The notes under the pieces: model-generated
Seen by the model: only the letters and a program-made list of their open reading frames with translations
Databases searched by the model: none
Told to the model about the DNA's origin: nothing
Shown: positions 32,805 to 42,629 of the stretch, one piece after another
Layout of the letters: every line of letters begins with the position of its first letter
Numbering within the stretch: position 1 is the stretch's first letter
Assembly (NCBI GenBank): GCA_016758965.1
Contig: JAEPRB010000023.1
Span: 124,001 to 188,000 of the forward strand
From: Circinella minor
Taxonomy: Eukaryota; Mucoromycota; Mucoromycetes; Mucorales; Lichtheimiaceae
Length of the DNA stretch: 64,000 bases
Reading direction: 5' to 3'
Made by a program: the position numbers and the translations under genes

Positions 32805-33773
32805 CTATTTCTTGGCAGCACTGGCATTCTTCTTGGTACCGCGGACCTTCTTGGCACGGTTCTTCTTTTCCTTGCGTTGCTTGCGGCCACCCTTGGGGGC
32901 TTCGGCAAGGCCAATCTATATTTTCAAATAAATTATAATAATTATAAAAATAATTAATTTCCATCAAGTCATTTCTACACTTTATCTAATTAAGTTAAAA
33001 TAATATAGTTGTCAAAAATACGTACGCGTACAAGACGGTGCTTGGGCTCGAACTTCTTGAGGGATTCAACGGAATCGTAGATCAAGGCGAAACCGGTAGT
33101 CTTACCACCACCAAAGTGGGTCTTGAAACCAAAGACGGAAACAACTTCCTTGTTAGACTTGTACATCTTGGCAAGCTTCTCACGGAGCTCATCCTTGGGA
33201 ACGGTGGCGCGACCGGGATGGATGACATCAACAACCATTTGCTTGCGTTGGAGCAAGCGGTTCGTAAGGAACTTGCGAGTGCGGATAGTAACAGTTGCAG
33301 CGTCAGCCTATAATTTTTTTTTCGTATATTATAAAATTATTATTATTAGAAACTTGTTGCATTGGAAATAATTATAATTTCCATTATGGAATGTCCATCA
33401 CACCCATTGAAATTTCGACCATAATGGCCATCACAAGCTCCAACCCCTATTTTTCAACACCCATCCATCCATCCATTTATTCATCCATTTATCGTAATAA
33501 CGTTGGTGTATAATTCGTTTCTTTTCTCTGTTGAATTGATTGATAGATGGATGTATTATATATGCATAGGTTGTATATAATAGCTGGTAATCGGTTCATA
33601 TATATATAATTTCGTTTGGCGGTCTTCATAGATGTTGTAATTCGTTTTTTGTTGTTGTATCCCTTTCACCATTCCATTCATCCATCTCTTTACGCATCCA
33701 TCCATTTATTCTTTTCTCATCCCCCCTTTCCCTTTCACTTATATCGTCTACACTACTATGATTTACATACCAT
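32805..33773 (-). CDS. RPS24: 40S ribosomal protein eS24
   Basis: Three exons give 131 residues, the normal eS24 length: 33773-33771 (only the ATG), 33307-33026 and 32915-32805. The protein reads [21 protein letters not shown], then [40 protein letters not shown], and a Lys/Arg-rich C-terminal tail. This is unmistakably eS24, a small-subunit protein contacting the body of the 40S. Codons in the exons are C/G-ending and clearly less AT-rich than neighbours, as expected for a highly expressed gene. The 463-nt first intron is the longest intron in the gene. The first exon is inferred from ATG|GTATGTAAAT at 33773, the nearest upstream ATG with a perfect donor. The body of the gene is certain and the ATG exon is well supported. 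Confidence 0.93.
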
Positions 33774-35594
33774 ATTCGTGAAAGAGGGCGAATAGTGTTT
33801 CGGCACCAGCACCACCAAAATGCCCTCGCCCCGGCGCTGGAATCAATTCTTACTCCGCCAAATTTAACGGCTTTAATAGTGCCTCTCTCCACGCATACTC
33901 TGTTGATTGTACATTTTTTACCCTTTAAAAGAATATATTACTATGGTAACTAGTAAAAAAAAATGCCATGGTGATAGATTTTAATTCAATTTTAATATTC
34001 ATAAAATAAATTATTGGTCTTTTAAATGTGCATAGTTTTGAAGAAAGTGAAAAAAAAACCCACAACGATAAATCATCCCATCGCATTTCCTTCAATTCTC
34101 TTGAATATACCAAGTAAACGAATTGATTTTATATAATCAAGTATCGCGAAACTATTAACATAGTATATAATTCGTTACATATTTGCTCTTATATATATAT
34201 CTTTTTGCATTAAGTTGAAAGAGCCTACGATCGAAAAATAAAAGAAAGTGTGTAACCCACTAGAAAAACGATAGTGTAACCTTAGGAGGGTCTAATAATC
34301 CTTAATTCACATGGCAAAATTACCTATCATAACATTTTTTCTATATATAAAATTTGGGTACACGGATATTTACATTTCTTGTAGTGTGCACCCATTTTTT
34401 TTTCTATTTGACGATCATTACGAAACACAAAATATAATCTTTTTTTTTTCTAGAAAGTAAATTAGTTTGTTCAACAATGCTTTTATTTATTTATTAAAAA
34501 GTGGAGCACCGAAAAAAAGGGTGTTATTTTAAAAGTTAAAAAGTAAATAGTAAAATATTTTACTAATGTTTGCTTTTTCTGCGTCATATACAGAAGGAAA
34601 AAAAATGAGAGTTATTGTTTCCTTGAGTTTGATTTCCCTTTTAGACATGAAAGCTGCTGTGGATAAGATCCAAACCGACCTTAGTAAGCGTCTTTTTTTG
34701 GAATATCGAGAGAGAGAATTTGATCGGCGTTTTCTTTTTATGATCTTTCAAAGATTTTTATTATATAACAATAACTCGTCAATCTTTTTGCAAAATAAAA
34801 AAAAAGTAGCTAGTTATTATTGCTCTGGAAGCTAATAAAATGAATTTCGAGTTTGGGACCTTAATTAATAAAGAAAGATATAGATGAAACAACAATAAGC
34901 TTTTTTGGTGCGTTTAATTTTTAATCTAAACTTGTTTCGATATTGTGTGAGACTTATTTGGTATTTTTTTTACACTCCTCAATATCAAAGTTATACTGTT
35001 TGCCCTACCTCTCTCACCCTTGCATTTTTAACCCTTCTTTCATATTTGAATATTAAATATTAAATGTTAAATGTTAATCAAATACGAAATAGCGTTTAAT
35101 TTTATTTGACCCCTACCATCATTCAATGAGATTGAACGACGGAAAAAGAAGAAGAGAGCCTAACAACAATAGATAATCATAGTAATAGAATTAGAACAAA
35201 AAATAAATGCAAGGATATATCTAAAAAAAAATAAAGAGTGAACAGCGGACATTTATAATTGTAACACAAGGATGCAACTTGAGCAACACAAAGATAAGTT
35301 TTTCATTTCCCAACTTCCACTCTCAAGAGTTTTTTTTTTCAACACACTCTTTTTTTTTTCTACCTTGTGTTTCTAGGCTAAAAATTATATACACCACGCT
35401 CTTTTTCTTTCGTTCCTCTTGTTTTCTTTTGTAAAGAAACTTTTGAGACGTATTTTTTTTTACCTGCACTTCCTCCTCTCCTTTTTATTATACATATTTA
35501 TATTTTTATCTCCTCCCCCCCAAAAAAAAATTAGATATTTTATTTATACTTACCACAGAGAAACCCAATATATTATTAAAAAAATAGAAGAGCA
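33774..35594. other. Intergenic between divergent RPS24 and Mds3-like genes
   Basis: The RPS24 promoter and 5' UTR are near 33774-33900 (a GC-richer patch with GCGCCGGGGCGAGGG on the minus strand). The rest is AT-rich with long T-runs. A frame at 34566-34835 has no recognisable content. A pyrimidine-rich leader (35400-35520) precedes the Mds3-like ATG. Confidence 0.5.
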
Positions 35595-38033
35595 ATGCCT
35601 TCGCCAACAATGCAGATGCAATCAATCTCGGGAATCATCACTCAAGTTCATAATACAAATGGAGAAACACCACCGCCACTGGTTGGCGCCTCAATGACTG
35701 TAGTAGGAGACCGAGTATTCGTATTTGCTGGTCGACTCGTTACTTCAAGAAAAATGACTAACTATATGTATGTACTTGACTTAAACACACTTCAGTGGAC
35801 ACGCCATATACCACCACCTGATTCAGCCAAACCACCCAAACCTCGTTATTTCCATTCGGCCGATGTTTATAATAATAGTATTGTTGTTTTTGGTGGAATG
35901 GGATATTCTCGTATTTCAACTGATGGACTTTGTGTATTGGACGATATTTCTGTATTTGATGTGGAAACAATGACTTGGAAACGACCTACTGTGGAGCCTT
36001 CTTTATTTGCACCACGTCCTCGTTATGCTCATCTATCAGCTATTGTTGAGGATAAATTGGTTGTAATTGGAGGACAGGATATGAACAATGGATATCTAGG
36101 AGAAATCAATGTTTTGGATCTCAAAACTTGGGAATGGGTCCATGCTAAAACATTCGACAAACACGTGGGTGCATATCGTTCGATTGCCATTACAGCACCT
36201 CCTAAAACTCGTTTGCCCATTATGCTTAGAGAAGGTATGAACGGTGGTGGAACGGTGGATAATAGCCCCCAAGTATCAGCCATCGACGATAACAACACGA
36301 ATAATGCTGCAGGCGGCACTACCTCAGTCGATACACCTAGTCCAATTTACTTATATACCAACTATAATTTTGCTGACGTCAAACGCGAATTACAGCTTAT
36401 TTTTACTCCTTCAGGTGCATCTTCAGCCGTAGAGGACTGTTCGAATTATATGTCTGGATCAGCAATGCCTCCTGGGTTACGATTTCCTACAGGTCATACC
36501 TTGGGTCATCATTTGGTACTGGCTGGTACTTATTTATCACCACAAAGTCAATCATTCACTATTTGGGCACTCGATCTCGGTACATTGACATGGTCACGTA
36601 TTGAAACGGGTTCTGTGTTTACTCAAGGCTCATGGAACCGTGGTGTGCTTCATGAAACCACAAATCGATTTGTTGTATTTGGTCATCGTGGTCGTAATTT
36701 GTTGGATGATTATAATCATCGTCAGGTCAATTTTGATCATATTGCTATGGTGGATATGGAAGCTTTTGGTGTGTACAATCTTCCCAAGGCCACTTGCTCA
36801 ACATTGGCACAAGAGATGGGTCTTAGTTTGCTCAATGAACCTGCTGTTTCCGATTTTCGTATTATTACCATCGAAAATCAATCAATTCCAGTTAATTCAG
36901 CGGTATTATCTCAACGATGGCCTTATTTTGAACAATTGATGAAAGAAAATCGTACAACAGTAACAACACGTAAACCAGTGATTGAAAAGAAGGACGAACT
37001 AGTAGTTACCGATGGTCCTGGTGATGAAGATGCATTAGCAACACCATTAACCCCTCAACAGCAGCAACAAGATCAAAAACAACAAGTACTGAAGGCACAT
37101 AGCATGTCTTTTCCATACCCCCATCCAGTAGTAATTGCGCTTTTACAATTCATTTATACAGATAATTTATTGACAGCTCAACAATACCAACCTCATATCT
37201 TGTCACAACTTTTATTATTGGCAGATATGTATGAATTACCTCGATTGCGTGGTTTAGCAACTCATGCATTACATCAAATGCTCAATATGTCAACAGCTCC
37301 ACTAATTTTTGAAACAGCCGCATTATCTCATCAAACTAGTTTACAAGTTCGTGCATTGAAAATGATGATTGCTGCCAAAAAAATGATTCAACAACAACAG
37401 CAGCAACAACAAGCACAGCAACAAATGACACCTCGTGAAAATACTTTTTCAATGTATGCGGAATCGGTATCAGGACGAAGCGAAGGATCTGGGTTGGGAG
37501 GAGGAGTTCGGCGGTCACAACAACAGCCCGAACGTCCCTCTTCACCTACATCTGGGGGTTATTATCGATCATCAACAGCATCTCCTCTTCAACGTCAAGC
37601 ATCCGAAGATCCGGCTATGTCTTCTATGTTGGATCATTTATCTGGTACAAGTCCCAAGTTCCCTGCTACTCGAACGAGAACTCCTTCTTATGCAACACCA
37701 GGTAGTCCATTTGCAAAAGGTATTGGCTCCAATCGAGGCATGTCGTATAGTTCTCAAGGATATGCTAGTGCAGGCACAGAAGCATATCGATACCCAGGAT
37801 CATCTACTTCAAGCCCACCTCAAACACCTCGTCATGGTAGTGTCGCTGTTGGTGGTGCATCTCCAATTCCCGAAACACCTACAAGTTCTAACACTCTAGG
37901 TTCACCAGGAACTCCTCAACCTAGTAAATCCTCTAAAAATAAAAAGGAATCCTCAAAGGATAAAAAGAGTGGGACAAAAGAGAAAAAAGCATTCTTAGAA
38001 TCTGTTGGCAATAAGTTTTCTATGAACTTTTAA
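35595..38033 (+). CDS. Kelch-repeat/BTB regulator, Mds3/Pmd1-like
   Basis: A single-exon 812-residue protein. Residues about 25-390 hold kelch-type beta-propeller repeats, such as RYFHSADVYNNSIVVFGG and RYAHLSAIVEDKLVVIGG. A BTB-like domain follows (about 415-590), split by a Gln-rich insert: SDFRIITIENQSIPVNSAVL, then PHPVVIALLQFIYTDNLLTA and LADMYELPRLRGLATHAL. The C terminus is a Ser/Pro/Gly-rich tail with a Gln run and a basic end. The MPPGLRFPTGHTLGHHLVLA segment and the overall order resemble yeast Mds3/Pmd1, which act in pH/nutrient signalling and repress meiosis-related genes. The Kelch/BTB architecture is seen directly. The Mds3 assignment is from memory of the family and less sure. 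Cullin-3 adaptor activity is an alternative reading of such an architecture. Confidence 0.85.
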   Translation: MPSPTMQMQSISGIITQVHNTNGETPPPLVGASMTVVGDRVFVFAGRLVTSRKMTNYMYVLDLNTLQWTRHIPPPDSAKPPKPRYFHSADVYNNSIVVFGGMGYSRISTDGLCVLDDISVFDVETMTWKRPTVEPSLFAPRPRYAHLSAIVEDKLVVIGGQDMNNGYLGEINVLDLKTWEWVHAKTFDKHVGAYRSIAITAPPKTRLPIMLREGMNGGGTVDNSPQVSAIDDNNTNNAAGGTTSVDTPSPIYLYTNYNFADVKRELQLIFTPSGASSAVEDCSNYMSGSAMPPGLRFPTGHTLGHHLVLAGTYLSPQSQSFTIWALDLGTLTWSRIETGSVFTQGSWNRGVLHETTNRFVVFGHRGRNLLDDYNHRQVNFDHIAMVDMEAFGVYNLPKATCSTLAQEMGLSLLNEPAVSDFRIITIENQSIPVNSAVLSQRWPYFEQLMKENRTTVTTRKPVIEKKDELVVTDGPGDEDALATPLTPQQQQQDQKQQVLKAHSMSFPYPHPVVIALLQFIYTDNLLTAQQYQPHILSQLLLLADMYELPRLRGLATHALHQMLNMSTAPLIFETAALSHQTSLQVRALKMMIAAKKMIQQQQQQQQAQQQMTPRENTFSMYAESVSGRSEGSGLGGGVRRSQQQPERPSSPTSGGYYRSSTASPLQRQASEDPAMSSMLDHLSGTSPKFPATRTRTPSYATPGSPFAKGIGSNRGMSYSSQGYASAGTEAYRYPGSSTSSPPQTPRHGSVAVGGASPIPETPTSSNTLGSPGTPQPSKSSKNKKESSKDKKSGTKEKKAFLESVGNKFSMNF

Positions 38034-38247
38034 TTTATTTTTTTGCTATTTCTTATTCTTTATTTTATAATTATAACATTACTATAATATTATTATTTTA
38101 TTATTATTTATTTTATCTATCTTTTTTGTTTGTTTTTTTGTTAAATATATTACTGCCACACTATTTTTCTTCTTCTTTACTTATTAATAATAATACAATA
38201 TTTTTTACATCATCTTTATTTTTTGCTCAACAAAAAAAAAACTAATA

Positions 38248-38630
38248 TTAAAGTGAAGGTGTCTTTTTCAAATCTTTCGATGCCTTTTCAAAAAAATGAA
38301 GGAAAGTGTCTGGTGTTTGTGCTCCAGGGAAACCAAATCTAATATCGTAATAATTTGATTAGTAAGAAAAAGCGAAAAAAAAAGATATATATATTGATTT
38401 TTAATGCAGTAAATTTCTTCTTACCTGTATTGGATAGTGTAATTGGGAACACCACTAACACTTTCAGATTTGTTTTTCTCGGCCTGCTCCCTTATTGAGT
38501 CCACATCAGTATCCGAGTTCAAATAGTTCAGTGCCTTTTAAATCATAATTTTAGTTATTAGCCCATTTTCTCTTTTTGTTTTGTGATATATAGACAACGT
38601 AATCAGCTCAAAACAAATGTACCGCCAGAG

Positions 38631-38670
<40 letters not shown>

Positions 38671-39253
38671 ACACACACACATGCATAAATATATATATAC
38701 CTTTTCACGATCAATGCCAACACGCCCAGCGGCATCAGCAAGTACTTGAGTATCACCAATATTTCGCTCACGCTCAAAGTAATCCTTGAATAATTCTTCC
38801 ACGACTTCATTTTGCTTATCAAACTGTTTGGACCAAGAAATAAGTCTATGTGAATCCAAGGTATTTGCCATCACACCGCCATAACTAAAGGCAATTTGTT
38901 CTTCTTCACCAACATTTTTCATATTCGCTACGATATCCAATGCACGTTGCTCACCGAACTTGCGCTTATAGTGTTCCATTTTTGGCTTTGGGTTATTTTT
39001 GGACATTGTTGGAGAAAGCTGGAAAGGGTGCCATTCAATATCAAAAGAAATATTAGGGTTGGTTGACTTGAACTGTGCAATGGCTTTCTCGAGTCTTCGT
39101 TTACCAACAAAGCACCTATAAGGGACAACGACGACGTTGTTTTGTATATTGTTAGTTAGAGCATAAAACAGAAATACCTTTAAAAAGTATGTTCTATATT
39201 TACCATGGGCAAACAGTGTCTGAAATAATGTCAATCTTTAATCTTGTTGCCAT
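38248..39253 (-). CDS. DsbA-family thioredoxin-fold protein (FrnE-like)
   Basis: Four exons (39253-39204, 39115-38701, 38534-38425, 38338-38248) give 221 residues in phase. It starts MATRLKIDIISDTVCPWCFV, so the CPWC active site (C15-C18) is split by the first intron. DIEWHPFQLSP, a helical insertion domain, then SESVSGVPNYTIQYRFGFPG with the cis-proline VP loop follow, as in FrnE/DsbA oxidoreductases. There is no signal peptide, so it is probably cytosolic. Family members act on disulfides, glutathione conjugates or as isomerases. The exact substrate is unknown. In the intron after exon 2 there is an ACT trinucleotide run. Confidence 0.9.
38634..38680. repeat. (ACT)n and (AC)n microsatellites in an intron
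   Basis: About eleven ACT units followed directly by an AC run, inside the third intron of the DsbA-like gene. Confidence 0.9.
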
Positions 39254-39559
39254 TGTAAATCGATTAGTAAGCTTTGGGAAAACAAGAACAGAAAAAAAGA
39301 TGAAAAAAATGAAGGTTTTATAAAACAAGCTTTCGGAATAGTTATTTAACCGATTCCCTTCATCTCATCGCATTGTTATCGTCTCATAGCAACACATTTA
39401 TAAGCAGAATGATGCAATTTGCTTCCCACAGACTAAAACTTCACCTTATATAAAAATCAAGTCCAAATAAGTGGATATATATAAATATATAAATATATAC
39501 ATATATTTATTTTTCATAATGAATAATAATGCTAGATTTTAATCATATTTTGTTAAAGT
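39254..39559. other. Short intergenic region upstream of the DsbA-like gene
   Basis: AT-rich, with TA-rich 3' flank of the Cwc21-like gene (39475-39510). Nothing else is seen. Confidence 0.5.
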
Positions 39560-40781
39560 CTAATCGCTTTCACTACCACTGCTTCCACTACCACTAACGC
39601 TCATACTACGAGATCTTGCACGTCTTCCTCTTCTTTCTTGTACAATACTTGATCCCGAGTGACTGCTTGATGAACGGGCACGACGTTGACTGTTGCTGGA
39701 TTTTCGACCACGACGACGATCATCTTCACTTTCTTCTGATGGTGTATAACTAGGTGATCGACGACTACGATGACGGCGGAGAGAAGGTGAACGATCGCGA
39801 CGACTTTTTGTTTTTCTTCTGGAATCACGATCACTATCACTATGACTACTGGGGCTGATACTACGACTGGGTGATCTACGTCGTTCACGTCTGCTGCTTC
39901 TTCTACTATCTCGTTCATCTTCTGAATTTGATGATGATACTGATGATGATGATGAAGGAGTTGGGCTACGTGACCTTCGACGAGTAGTACGTCTTCTTTT
40001 ATCTCGACTTCTGTCATCTCGTCTACTACTACGTGGTGTTGGACTTGGACTACGTTCACGTCTTCTTCGTTTTTCTAAATTCTTTTGTTCATTTTCTCTC
40101 ATGGTTTGGTATTTTGCAATTCGTTCTTGTCGTTTCTGTTCTTGAAGTTCTCGATCAAATGCTGCTCCTTCAACATAATCGGAATCGATTTTAAATGCTC
40201 GCATCATTTTCTTGTTTTCTATTTCCTTGGCAGCATTACGTTGATGTGTCTCATGTTCTTGTAGGCTATATATATAAAAGTCTTTGTTAATTTTAAATGA
40301 CCCAAAACTCTTAACATTCCAATTCTCTCATGGCACACACACACATATATATATATACCTTTTAGCATCTCTTGGTTGAACTTCGTCAAATTTATTCATT
40401 AAAGATTCACGAAGTTCTTGTACTTTGGTTTCAACTTCGTCTGTGTCAAGACCTTCATCTTCAAGTTTGATTCGAAGCTCCATACACTGTACTTCAACTT
40501 TTCGCTTTCGATCATGAAGTAAAATATCCTTGTTAGGAGGTCTTATGGTAGGTCTTTCTGATTTAAGATCTTTTGCTGCAGAATCTCTGTCGGTTCTAGG
40601 TGGTCGAACAAACGATAGATTGCGAACAACATAACCATTCGTTCCTGTGAAGTTTAAATATAAACAATCAAATGAGTATTAAAATATAATAAACTCTTGT
40701 TTTTAAAAAATAACAATAAAGAGTAATAATGATTAATTTACCTGAACCACGAGGTGTATTTAAACCAATTCCATTATACAT
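39560..40781 (-). CDS. CWC21: Cwc21/SRRM2-like spliceosomal protein with RS domain
   Basis: Three exons (40781-40742, 40644-40359, 40265-39560) give 343 residues. The N terminus MYNGIGLNTPRGSGTNGYVV is the hallmark of Cwc21/SRRM2, followed by RNLSFVRPPRT. The cwf21 domain (about 55-105) reads NKDILLHDRKRKVEVQCMEL, then …LEDEGLDTDEVETKVQELRE. This small helical domain docks on the catalytic spliceosome near Prp8 and Snu114. The C-terminal half is an Arg/Ser-rich RS domain (ERSPSPTPRSSRRD onward), absent from short yeast Cwc21 but present in metazoan SRRM2. That makes this form intermediate between the two. The 40-nt first exon is typical of such genes. Confidence 0.93.
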
Positions 40782-41076
40782 TTTGGTAGAAAATCAAAGA
40801 GTGGAACTAAAAAGTTTGAAAAAAAATATGCTTCAATTTTATATATAAGCAAAATGTCTCCGCTCTTTTAGTGGTTTCACTCATCACAAACCTTCTTGAT
40901 ACTCTCCAATAGAATATGAAACTCAAACTCATTCACGTTTACATTTGTTTTGTTTTTTTTTTGCAACATTCCAATAACTTTTTTCCAAGTACACAAAAAA
41001 ATTGGGACAAAATGTCCTTTACTTTATTACAGCCCATTTAGCATTTGTTTTTATTTCTACAATTGTTATTTCTTAT

Positions 41077-41640
41077 TTATTCTTTCTTATTGAAAGACTT
41101 CACAATTTTGGCAGGGGAGCCAACAACTAAAACGTTATCAGGGACATCCTTAGTAACAAGTGAACCAGCACCCACAGTTACGCCATTGCCAATAGAAACA
41201 CCAGGACAAATAGTAACACGACCTCCTATCCAAACATCATGACCGATACTGACGTTTTTACCATATTCAACAGGAGCCTTTCTTCGTTCTTCTGGATCCA
41301 ACGGATGATTGACAGAATAGATATGAACACCTGGACCAAATAAGGTTCGATCACCAATAGTAACTTTACCAACATCAAGGAAAGTACAATCATAATTGAT
41401 ATCTACATCATCACCAATAAAGATATTGTAGCCATAATCGCATCGGAAATTGGGTCGAAGATGACTGTTCTTGCCAAAGTGACCAAAAAGACGTTGTGCT
41501 GCTTTTTTTTGTGCTTCTCTAGTCTTGGCTTCGTTTAATTCATTTTGTAAAACTTCTGCCCTATCGCGATCAGCAGTTAATTCTTCATCCCAAGGAATAT
41601 AGGTTTCACCACTTAACATTTTTTCTTTTTCGGTAGGCAT
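41077..41640 (-). CDS. Maltose/galactoside O-acetyltransferase-type hexapeptide protein
   Basis: A single-exon 187-residue protein of normal family length. The N-terminal Mac domain (KMLSGETYIPWDEELTADRD) is followed by a left-handed beta-helix of hexapeptide repeats (GYNIFIGDDVDINYDCTFLD, VTIGDRTLFGPGVHIYSVNH, VSIGHDVWIGGRVTICPGVS). His in YSVNHPLDPEERR is the conserved catalytic base. The end GSPAKIVKSF is standard. Members transfer acetyl from acetyl-CoA to sugars. The enzyme is common in bacteria and fungi. The lack of introns in an intron-rich neighbourhood could hint at an ancient bacterial origin, but codon use is like that of its neighbours. Confidence 0.95.
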   Translation of the reverse strand: MPTEKEKMLSGETYIPWDEELTADRDRAEVLQNELNEAKTREAQKKAAQRLFGHFGKNSHLRPNFRCDYGYNIFIGDDVDINYDCTFLDVGKVTIGDRTLFGPGVHIYSVNHPLDPEERRKAPVEYGKNVSIGHDVWIGGRVTICPGVSIGNGVTVGAGSLVTKDVPDNVLVVGSPAKIVKSFNKKE

Positions 41641-42629
41641 TTTTGTTTCTTTGTATTTTTATTTTTGGGGTACGGAAGAAAAGTGAAAATATTATGTAAA
41701 GAAGAGTGGATGGGAAGAGAACGCGTATTTTTAGTACAGAAAAAAAATTCAGTTGGACTTCCTTTTTTTTCCCTGAGATTTGATTTGGTGAATCTTAACA
41801 ACCTTCAAACGATTTGCTTTGAGCCCTACCCTTTCTTTCTACAAAAATAACCAATCAAAAGTTATGGAATTTCGACAGATTTGTATCCATAGTTTATTAA
41901 TGGAGAATTACTGGTCATCTTAATAAAAAATTTTTGTTTCCATAGTACGTAATTCTTTTTTAGGTCACATCTATTTTTAAATTAACATCAAGATAAAATG
42001 CTCATAAACATATTTCTGTTAATTTTGAGTAACATTTCCATCTTTATTTATTAAAGCGGATAGTGAGGATGATGTATGTTGGATTTGAAATTATAAAGTT
42101 GATTAATAAAATGACTGACAACTATATATTCTATTTTTACTTTTCTTTTTTTGACTTGACAGTTACATAAAGTGGACATTTCGAAAATTTAGTTTATCTT
42201 TACGTAGCAAGTAAAATCATCCCGAATGATACGCAACATTTATGTTGTCACATTAAGCATTTTTTTTTTTTTACAAATAAATTCCAGTAAAAGAAAGGCA
42301 TTAACCTTTTCCATAAAGGTGAATTGTGCCAATAAAGCAACCCATTTTTACAAAGTAATGTATTATGATTACTGTAGGTTTCTATGGTCATATTGTGCTA
42401 GTCGGTGGTTTTTCTTAAGCATTTTACTACATGTGTTTATTGTGAGCACTGTTTTTCTTGGTTATGTCTTCTATATCCTCTCCAGAAAACCAAATATTTC
42501 ATAATCATCATACTCTTATACACAATAAAAGCAACAGATGCTTTCAACACACATTTTCAAATAATAAAAGCGAAAAGTAATAAACTTCCATTGTAATTTT
42601 GATTGGATTTTTTTTAAAAGAAAATAGTC
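41641..42629. other. Intergenic, AT-rich
   Basis: The upstream region of the acetyltransferase and 3' flank of the F-box gene. The frame at 42226-42504 is a low-complexity reading with no support. No motif was recognised. Confidence 0.5.

Noticed and set aside
34566..34835. 89-residue plus-strand frame upstream of the Mds3-like gene
   Set aside because: Low-complexity Phe/Lys-rich reading with no conserved pattern or splice-supported extension.
41077..41640. Maltose-acetyltransferase-type gene as a recent bacterial transfer
   Set aside because: It is intronless, but its base and codon composition match its neighbours and such genes are widespread in fungi, so recent transfer is not supported.
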